Shown in pieces: positions 5,080 through 10,518 of a stretch of DNA of 10,518 nucleotides. Source of the stretch: an uncultured Candidatus Melainabacteria bacterium (GTDB taxonomy: Bacteria > Cyanobacteriota > Vampirovibrionia > Gastranaerophilales > Gastranaerophilaceae); contig CAKUXD010000042.1 of NCBI GenBank assembly GCA_934699705.1, positions 1 through 10,518 of the forward strand. The letters are read 5' to 3'. A program made the position numbers and the translations under genes. How positions within the stretch are numbered: position 1 is the stretch's first letter; each line of letters opens with the position of its first letter. The notes beneath the pieces were generated by a model, which was not told the origin of the DNA, searched no databases, and saw only the letters and a program-made list of their open reading frames with translations.

Positions 5080-6153
5080 ATGGAAATTACAGTATTAGGG
5101 GCAGGACATGGCGGAATTGCAATGTCAAGTGATTTAAAACTTTTAGGACATAACGTAAAACTTTATGCCGTTGAAAATCACAGTTTAAACATAAAATTAA
5201 TAGAAGCAGTTGGTAAAATACACATTGATGGTGTAACAACTTGTATGAAAACTCCTGTTGAAGTTATAGCAAATTTTATTGAACACGATATAGAAAAAGC
5301 TATTGAAAGTGCAGAAATAATATTCGTAAATGTTCCAGCTTTTGCTCAAGAAGTTTATAATAAAAACATCATAAAATTTGGGAGAGAAGGACAAATTATT
5401 GTATATCCATGTGGTGGATTTTCAGCAATCAATTTTTACAATCAATTAAAAATCGAAGGTAGAGAAAACGATTTTACAGTATGTGAAACAGCTTCTTTTA
5501 TATACACAACAAAAATCACAGGACCTGCAAAAATTTTAATTAAAAGTATAAAAGAAAAAGTTCAATTTGCCACATATCCAGAAACGAAAACAGATTTCGC
5601 CCTAAGTGTTTTAAATAAAATTTATCCACAATTTTACAAAGCTCAAAACGCTTGGCAAACAAGCTTTAACAATCCAAGCTCTGTACTTCATACAATTACA
5701 ACCTTAATGAATATGAGCAGAATCGAACAAATGGGCAACTACAAAAATTCGTACTATGATCTTACACCAAGCGTTGCAAGAATAATTGAAACTGTTGACA
5801 AAGAAAGAGTAGAAATTGCAAAACAATTTTTTGACAATCCAATGACTGTTCAAGAGATTATGGAAAGTTTATATAATGTAAAAGGGAATTCTTTTTATGA
5901 TGCAATTATGCATATTGATGCATATAAAATTCAGCATGCACCAGATAGTATGCAACACCGATACGTAAGCGAAGATATTCCATATAGCCTTGTACCTATT
6001 GCATCTTTGGGTAAAATTCTTGGTATCAACACTCCAAATATGGACTCAATAATTAATCTTGCCTGTATGTGTAACAGCGAAGATTATTGGCATACGGGAA
6101 GAAATGCTGAAAGTTTGGGGTTTAACAAGAATAAACTACTCACTGCGATATAA
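5080..6153 (+). CDS. NAD(P)-dependent octopine/nopaline dehydrogenase family protein (opine dehydrogenase)
   Basis: Enzymes of this family reductively condense the amino group of an amino acid with a 2-oxo acid such as pyruvate, using NADH or NADPH, to make an opine. The 357 residues match the family length. The N-terminal Rossmann fold starts at residue 2, with the dinucleotide motif GAGHGG (7-12). The C-terminal octopine-dehydrogenase domain carries H204 in a NPSSVLH context, then R294 and D299 in RYVSEDIPY. Their spacing (90 and 5) equals that of the catalytic His, Arg and Asp I recall for Arthrobacter CENDH (H202, R292, D297), so the enzyme should be active. AAAGGAG inside the preceding gene provides the ribosome binding site. 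It is followed after 11 bp by an MFS exporter gene. The product could be a metallophore, an overflow opine or a signal; substrates cannot be read from sequence. Confidence 0.88.
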   Translation: MEITVLGAGHGGIAMSSDLKLLGHNVKLYAVENHSLNIKLIEAVGKIHIDGVTTCMKTPVEVIANFIEHDIEKAIESAEIIFVNVPAFAQEVYNKNIIKFGREGQIIVYPCGGFSAINFYNQLKIEGRENDFTVCETASFIYTTKITGPAKILIKSIKEKVQFATYPETKTDFALSVLNKIYPQFYKAQNAWQTSFNNPSSVLHTITTLMNMSRIEQMGNYKNSYYDLTPSVARIIETVDKERVEIAKQFFDNPMTVQEIMESLYNVKGNSFYDAIMHIDAYKIQHAPDSMQHRYVSEDIPYSLVPIASLGKILGINTPNMDSIINLACMCNSEDYWHTGRNAESLGFNKNKLLTAI

Positions 6154-6164
6154 AAGAGGAGACA

Positions 6165-7538
6165 ATGTTAAATATAATAAAAAATAATAAATACTTAATT
6201 TTAATCTATACCGTAGCAATGGCATCATTTGTGGTTAATTTAGACACCTACATCGTAAACGTGTCTTTACCTGCAATGGCAATTCAATTTAATACAACAA
6301 CAACTGCTATTTCTTGGATTGCTCTTTCCTACAATTTAACCGTTGTTTCTCTATTACTTACTTTTGGTAAATTGGGGGATAAAATTGGCTTAAAAAAGTT
6401 ATTCGTTCTTGGATTTATTATATTTAGCACTAGCTCTTTAATGTGTGGCTTATCATATAACCTTAATATGCTAATTTTATCAAGGTTTTTGCAAGGAATA
6501 GGAGCATCTATCCTATACGCACTGCCACAAGCAATTATTGCAAAATATCTTCCACAAGAAAAAAGAGGAATGGCATTTGGAATTTTAGCATCGGCCGCTG
6601 CACTTGGCATAACACTCGGTGCTCCTGTAAGTGGACTCCTATCTGGATTTTTCACTTGGAGATTGATTTTCTTTATTAACATTCCAATAGGAATTTTTGC
6701 AATAGTTTTTTTAACCTACATTCTACCAAAAGATATGTTCAGATTTACAAATAAAAAACCTTTTGATTATTTAGGCGCATTTTTAAGTTTTATTTTTGCG
6801 TTAACTTTCACTTTGTACATAAATCAAGGTAACAATTTCGGTTGGAATTCAACCATTATAAAAACAATTTTTATAACCTGTATTATATTTTTTATCCTTT
6901 TTATCGCTAGAATTACAACCTGCAAATTTCCTTTGCTTAACCCAGAATTATTCAAAAATTTGGATTTTGATTACGCTAATATTGCAATGCTATTTGTATC
7001 AATACTGTTATCAGGTACAAATTTCCTTATGCCGTTTTTTTTAGCTCAAACAAAAGGTTTAAATATTTCGCAAATAGGTTTCATTGTCATGACATACTCT
7101 ATAAGCTACATGATATCAAGTATTTTGTCAGGTAAAATTTCAAAAAAAGTGCAACCTAAAACTCTTTCCGTATCGGCAATGATTATTAATATAATAAACA
7201 CCTCTTTCTTCCTCTTAACATTAAATATTAATTCAATTATGCCATCTATATTATTTTTAACTCTTTGTGGTATTTCCTTCTCTTTCTTTATAACATCAAA
7301 TAACAATTATGTAATGTCAATGTCAAATAAAAATAATGCGGGAATGATTGCTGGAACACATAGAATGATAGGTCGTTTCGGAATGCTAATAGGAATTGTT
7401 CTTTTTGAAGCAATATTAGTAAATTCGCCTCAAAGTTCAGGAATAAAACCGTTTTTTAATACATTTTTATTTAGTAATGTGTTTTGCTTTATCGCGCTTT
7501 TAGCAAGTTTGTTAACAAAATCAAAAAATAAAAACTAG
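6165..7538 (+). CDS. MFS transporter, DHA2 (EmrB/QacA-like) 14-TM exporter
   Basis: This 457-residue inner-membrane proton-coupled exporter is composed almost entirely of hydrophobic segments. DHA2 hallmarks are present: LDTYIVNVSLP in TM1 (26-36), motif A GKLGDKIGLKK (68-78) in the loop after TM2, RFLQGIGAS (107-115) and the antiporter motif C GITLGAPVSGLLSG (148-161). The length fits 14 helices. AGAGGAGA (6155-6162) just before the ATG is the ribosome binding site. The gene begins 11 bp after the opine dehydrogenase gene, so the two are co-transcribed, which suggests that it exports the opine product. CntE of the staphylopine system is likewise an MFS protein, but that parallel does not prove the cargo. 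A multidrug role is the main alternative. Its stop codon lies inside the terminator stem. Confidence 0.9.
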   Translation: MLNIIKNNKYLILIYTVAMASFVVNLDTYIVNVSLPAMAIQFNTTTTAISWIALSYNLTVVSLLLTFGKLGDKIGLKKLFVLGFIIFSTSSLMCGLSYNLNMLILSRFLQGIGASILYALPQAIIAKYLPQEKRGMAFGILASAAALGITLGAPVSGLLSGFFTWRLIFFINIPIGIFAIVFLTYILPKDMFRFTNKKPFDYLGAFLSFIFALTFTLYINQGNNFGWNSTIIKTIFITCIIFFILFIARITTCKFPLLNPELFKNLDFDYANIAMLFVSILLSGTNFLMPFFLAQTKGLNISQIGFIVMTYSISYMISSILSGKISKKVQPKTLSVSAMIINIINTSFFLLTLNINSIMPSILFLTLCGISFSFFITSNNNYVMSMSNKNNAGMIAGTHRMIGRFGMLIGIVLFEAILVNSPQSSGIKPFFNTFLFSNVFCFIALLASLLTKSKNKN

Positions 7539-7560
7539 CATATAAATTATGCTAGTTTTT
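7531..7560. terminator. Bidirectional terminator between the MFS gene and alaS
   Basis: A 12-bp perfect inverted repeat (7531-7542 AAAACTAGCATA with 7548-7559 TATGCTAGTTTT) has a 5-nt loop, T-rich on the plus side and A-rich (T on the minus strand) on the other. It overlaps the MFS stop codon (7536-7538) and lies 17 bases beyond the alaS stop. It can serve both convergent genes. Confidence 0.9.
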
Positions 7561-7576
7561 ATTTATGTTTATGTAA

Positions 7577-10165
7577 TTATTTTGTTAAGTCAGCACTTAT
7601 TTTTGAAAGAATTTCATCTACTTTATCAAGATTTTTAACTGCACCTTGAGCAAATTGTGGACGTCCTCCACCTTTACCATCAGTTGCTAAAGCAATTTCT
7701 TTAACGATATTACCAGCGTTTACGCCATTTTTAACAAACTCATCGGAAACTTTAACAAATATTGAAGTACCTGCAACCACTACTATTACAGAGTCGCCAA
7801 GTTTATTTGCAAGCATTTCAACACCTTCTTTTAGTGCGTTTGAATCTAATTGCTCCATTTTATGAACAAATAATTTTCCACCAGTAATATCAATAGCTTT
7901 TGATGCAAATTCTTTAAATTTGTCTTTTGCTTGCGCTGATTTTACAGTCATAAGCTCTTTTTGAAGCTCTTTGTTTTCTTCCATAAGTTTATCTACACGA
8001 GTTTCAACTTCATCAAAATGAGCCTTAAATTTTGTTGCTAATTTATCCATAACATTTGCTTTTTCAGTCAAATAATTTAAAGCAGATTTTGCAACAACAA
8101 CCTCTATACGTCTTGTACCAGCAGCAATAGCCGATTCTGAAACAATTTTTGCTAATCTTAATTGACCTGTATGAGAAGCATGTGTTCCTGCGCAAAATTC
8201 CTTAGAAATTTCACCGATTGAAACAACTCTGACTTCGTCTTCATATTTTTCACCAAATAAAGCCATAGCACCTGTTTCGTGAGCTTCATCAATATTCATA
8301 ACTTTTGTTTCAACTGGCAAATCCTGACTAATCCATTCATTCATCAAATCTTCTGTTTTTTGAATTTCTTTGTCAGTCATTGCTCTGTCAAACGTAAAGT
8401 CAAAACGCATTCTATTTTCTTCAACTTGAGAACCTGCCTGATGAACATCACCTGAAAGAACGTGTTGTAAAGCCGATTGCAACAAATGTGCAGATGTATG
8501 ATGAACTTTGATTTGTCCTCTGCGTTCTTTGTCAACACTAGCCTTAACAGTTGCGCCTACTTCTATTTCACCATTAACAAGCTCACAACGATGTACAAAC
8601 AATTTGTTTACTTTAAAAGTTGTTAAAACATCTAATTTCATTGAAGAATTTTCGATTACGCCAGAATCGCCGACTTGACCGCCACATTCTGCATAAAACG
8701 GCGTTTTATCAAGCACAACGTCTATATAACCATCGCCATCTAATGTTTCAAGAATTTTAGCATCACATTCTAAATTTGTGTAGCCTACAAAATCAGTCGC
8801 ACCAACTTTTTCCTCAACTTTTGCATATTTAATATCACCAGTTACGGAAATTTTTTGTGTTGCTGCTTTTGCACGTTCTTTTTGTTCTTTCATTGAGGCT
8901 TTAAAACCAGCTTCATCAACTTTTAAACCATTTTCTTCTGCGATTTCTTTTGTTAACTCAAACGGAAAACCAAATGTATCATACAATTTAAAAGCACTTT
9001 CACCGTCAATATCTTTTTTATTATCGATAAATTCATTCAATAGTTTATAACCTCTATCAAGAGTTTTATTGAAACGTTCTTCTTCCTTCTTAATAGTATC
9101 AATAATCTTAACTTTATTATTAACTAAATCAGGATATGCTTCGCCATAATTTTCAACAACAACATCGACTAATTTATATAAGAACGGTAAATCCATGCCT
9201 AAAATTTTGCCATGACGTAATGCACGACGTAAAATCATACGTAAAACGTAACTTCTGCCTTCATTTCCAGGAATAACTCCATCATTAATTAAAAAAGTTA
9301 CGCAACGAGCATGATCCGTTATAATTCTTAATGAAACGTCTGTTTTATCAGATTTTTTATAAGGCACACCACTCATTTCCACGACTTTGTCTAGGATTGG
9401 GCGAAGTAAATCGGTTTCAAAAGTAGATGCCACGCCTTGACAAACCATTGCAATACGTTCTAAGCCCATGCCTGTATCAACATTTTTCTTTTCTAATGGA
9501 GATTGATTACCTTCTTCATCTTGATATAATTCAGTAAATACAAGATTCCAAATTTCAACCCAACGGTCGCATTCACAAGTATCAATACCGCAATTAGGGT
9601 CATCACATTTGTATTGTTCACCTAAATCGTAATGAATTTCAGAGCAAGGACCACAAGAACCAGATGCACCAGGAGGCCCCCAGAAATTATCTTTTTTGCC
9701 TTTGCGTTTAATTCTTTCGGCAGGAACACCTACATTTCGCCAAATTTCATAGGCTTCATCATCTGTTTCAAAAATAGTAATCCAAAGTCTATCCTTGTCT
9801 AATTTCAAGACATTAGTAACAAAATCCCATGCCCAAGGAATAATCTCTTTTTTATAGTAATCCCCGAACGAGAAATTACCTAACATTTCGAAGAAAGTAT
9901 GATGACGTGGAGTTCTGCCAACGTTTTCAATGTCAGAATCTTTACCACCTGCACGAGCGCATTTTTGGCATGAAGTAGCACGCGCAGGGTCATAAGGAGA
10001 TTTAACAATACCTAAAAAGATAGGCAAAAACTGTAACATGCCAGCAGTTGTTAATAAAACCGTAGGATTATCTGGCACAAGAGATGAACTTTCAACAATT
10101 GTGTGTTGATGTTTATCTTTGAAAAAATCTAAATAAAGTTTTCTAATTTCATTTCCTTTTAACAT
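7577..10165 (-). CDS. alaS: Alanyl-tRNA synthetase
   Basis: This cytoplasmic class II synthetase charges tRNA-Ala and clears Ser- and Gly-tRNA-Ala by editing. The 862 residues are full length. The catalytic core spans about 1-260, with motif 2 region RATSCQKCARAGGKDSD (62-78) to NFSFGDYY (97-104) and motif 3 GMGLERIAM (232-240). A Cys-rich insert (C187, C192, C197, C199) precedes the DRWVEIWNLVF block, as in several Gram-positive and cyanobacterial relatives. The editing domain has HTSAH (556-560) and CAGTH (658-662), giving the zinc ligands H556, H560, C658 and H662. A coiled coil at about 705-755 leads to the C-Ala/DHHA1 domain with GGKLF (762-766) and GKGGGRPQFAQG (830-841). AGAGGAA (10171-10177, minus strand) lies before the ATG. 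No key residue is missing. Confidence 0.98.
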   Translation of the reverse strand: MLKGNEIRKLYLDFFKDKHQHTIVESSSLVPDNPTVLLTTAGMLQFLPIFLGIVKSPYDPARATSCQKCARAGGKDSDIENVGRTPRHHTFFEMLGNFSFGDYYKKEIIPWAWDFVTNVLKLDKDRLWITIFETDDEAYEIWRNVGVPAERIKRKGKKDNFWGPPGASGSCGPCSEIHYDLGEQYKCDDPNCGIDTCECDRWVEIWNLVFTELYQDEEGNQSPLEKKNVDTGMGLERIAMVCQGVASTFETDLLRPILDKVVEMSGVPYKKSDKTDVSLRIITDHARCVTFLINDGVIPGNEGRSYVLRMILRRALRHGKILGMDLPFLYKLVDVVVENYGEAYPDLVNNKVKIIDTIKKEEERFNKTLDRGYKLLNEFIDNKKDIDGESAFKLYDTFGFPFELTKEIAEENGLKVDEAGFKASMKEQKERAKAATQKISVTGDIKYAKVEEKVGATDFVGYTNLECDAKILETLDGDGYIDVVLDKTPFYAECGGQVGDSGVIENSSMKLDVLTTFKVNKLFVHRCELVNGEIEVGATVKASVDKERRGQIKVHHTSAHLLQSALQHVLSGDVHQAGSQVEENRMRFDFTFDRAMTDKEIQKTEDLMNEWISQDLPVETKVMNIDEAHETGAMALFGEKYEDEVRVVSIGEISKEFCAGTHASHTGQLRLAKIVSESAIAAGTRRIEVVVAKSALNYLTEKANVMDKLATKFKAHFDEVETRVDKLMEENKELQKELMTVKSAQAKDKFKEFASKAIDITGGKLFVHKMEQLDSNALKEGVEMLANKLGDSVIVVVAGTSIFVKVSDEFVKNGVNAGNIVKEIALATDGKGGGRPQFAQGAVKNLDKVDEILSKISADLTK

Positions 10166-10201
10166 AAAAATTCCTCTAAAAATCTAATAAATTATATAAA
10201 A

Positions 10202-10230
10202 ATTATACCCTAAAAATTTTATACTTGCAC
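10202..10230 (-). promoter_or_regulatory. alaS promoter
   Basis: On the minus strand TATAAT (10202-10207) is preceded after 17 bp by GTGCAA (10225-10230), a weak -35. Transcription would begin near 10195, leaving about 30 nt of leader before the alaS ATG. I see no T-box or other riboswitch in that short leader. The -35 hexamer is the same DNA used in reverse by the forward promoter at 10225-10253. Confidence 0.6.
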
Positions 10231-10253
10231 AGAAAAATTTTGTGTGGTAGAAT
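10225..10253 (+). promoter_or_regulatory. Forward promoter facing the tandem repeat array
   Basis: TTGCAC (10225-10230), a 17-bp spacer and TAGAAT (10248-10253) are present, with TG at 10245-10246 giving the extended -10 TGGTAGAAT. Transcription should start near 10260, about 40 bases before the first repeat. No protein-coding start follows, so the product is probably a non-coding RNA. It is divergent from alaS and shares its -35 bases. Confidence 0.65.
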
Positions 10254-10298
10254 AATTACACGAGAAGTTAAATCTCAAACAACTAAATAGAAAACAAG

Positions 10299-10518
10299 AT
10301 ATGCGTCTGTAGCTCACGAGGTGAGCGAAAGCGAAACCTCAGTGGCTTGTCCACATTAAGAGCCAGCTGAGCGTAACAAAAATTGAATAGAAATAAAAAA
10401 TATGCGTCTGTAGCTCACAAGGTGAGCGAAAGCGAAACCTCAGTGGCTTGTCCACATTAAGAGCCAGCTGAGCGTAACAAAAATTGAATAGAAATAAAAA
10501 ATATGCGTCTGTAGCTCA
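10299..10518 (+). repeat. 101-bp tandem repeat array, probably a transcribed non-coding RNA; continues past the window
   Basis: Unit 1 is 10299-10399 and unit 2 is 10400-10500; unit 3 starts at 10501 and is cut by the window end. The period is exactly 101. Units 1 and 2 differ at one base only (G10318, A10419). Each unit has a structured core of about 80 bases and an A-rich linker of about 20. In unit 1, GCTCA (10312-10316) pairs with TGAGC (10322-10326) around a 5-nt loop that holds the variable base. A GCGAAAGC mini-hairpin follows. CAGTGGCT (10340-10347) then pairs with AGCCAGCTG (10361-10369) with one bulge. All frames hit stops quickly, so it is not coding. The first 26 core bases resemble a tRNA 5' half (acceptor strand, T, A, D-arm), but no T-arm or matching acceptor strand exists. 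I recognise no RNA family. Confidence 0.85.

Noticed and set aside
6329..6682. Minus-strand ORF of 117 codons
   Set aside because: It lies wholly inside the MFS transporter gene, whose membrane motifs and operon position are convincing; it is a shadow frame.
10166..10200. T-box or other tRNA-sensing leader for alaS
   Set aside because: The leader from the predicted start is only about 30 nt and contains no stem or T-box motif.
10303..10380. True tRNA gene
   Set aside because: Only the acceptor 5' strand and D-arm fit; there is no anticodon stem, T-arm or complementary 3' acceptor strand.
10299..10399. Hammerhead-type ribozyme suggested by GCGAAAGCGAAAC
   Set aside because: The conserved CTGANGA strand is missing; the corresponding bases read GAGGTGA, so the catalytic core cannot form.
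10299..10399. Integron attC site suggested by GCGTAAC
   Set aside because: It fails the RYYYAAC/GTTRRRY pattern on both strands, and no gene cassettes or integrase are present.
10299..10518. CRISPR array
   Set aside because: The period is fixed at 101 with near-identical units and no unique spacers, and no cas gene is present.

Overview
The window is AT-rich bacterial DNA (intergenic stretches are strongly A/T) with compact gene spacing, TG-extended -10 promoters and intrinsic terminators. It opens inside the 5' end of a 16S rRNA gene on the minus strand and closes inside a tandem repeat. Both edges are therefore repeated sequence, as expected where a draft or metagenomic contig breaks. The protein set suggests an uncultured, probably gut-associated lineage such as Gastranaerophilales/Melainabacteria. 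That placement is an impression from protein style and base composition, not a proof.

Layout. (1) 1-55: 16S rRNA 5' end, minus strand. Its long structured leader runs from a strong promoter near 374-401. (2) 627-1070: a small secreted coiled-coil protein with its own terminator. (3) 1156-2109: a stand-alone OppD/DppD-type ABC ATPase with almost no 5' leader. (4) 2153-3466: a DUF1015 protein with a near-ideal promoter, ending at a GC-rich bidirectional terminator. (5) 3527-3961, minus: dUTPase. (6) 4029-4412: a short DtxR/MntR-family metalloregulator, divergent from dut. (7) 4509-7538: a three-gene operon encoding an unknown protein, an opine-dehydrogenase-family enzyme and a 14-TM DHA2-type MFS exporter. 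(8) 7577-10165, minus: complete alanyl-tRNA synthetase. (9) 10225-10518: a forward promoter facing a 101-bp tandem repeat array that runs off the window.

The most interesting unit is 4029-7538. A DtxR-family regulator is followed at once by a promoter. A 19-bp site matching the classical DtxR/IdeR box at 15 of 19 positions lies just downstream of the predicted transcription start. A weaker box-like site overlaps the -35 region. The operon behind it pairs an opine dehydrogenase with an MFS exporter, the same pairing used at the end of staphylopine/pseudopaline-type metallophore synthesis and export. No nicotianamine-synthase-like gene is visible. The reading offered is a metal-repressed opine synthesis and export module with an unknown product; this is inference.

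The second item is the repeat array. Two full units and part of a third are identical except for one base, which falls in a predicted hairpin loop. A promoter-like sequence lies just upstream, and I recognise no RNA family.
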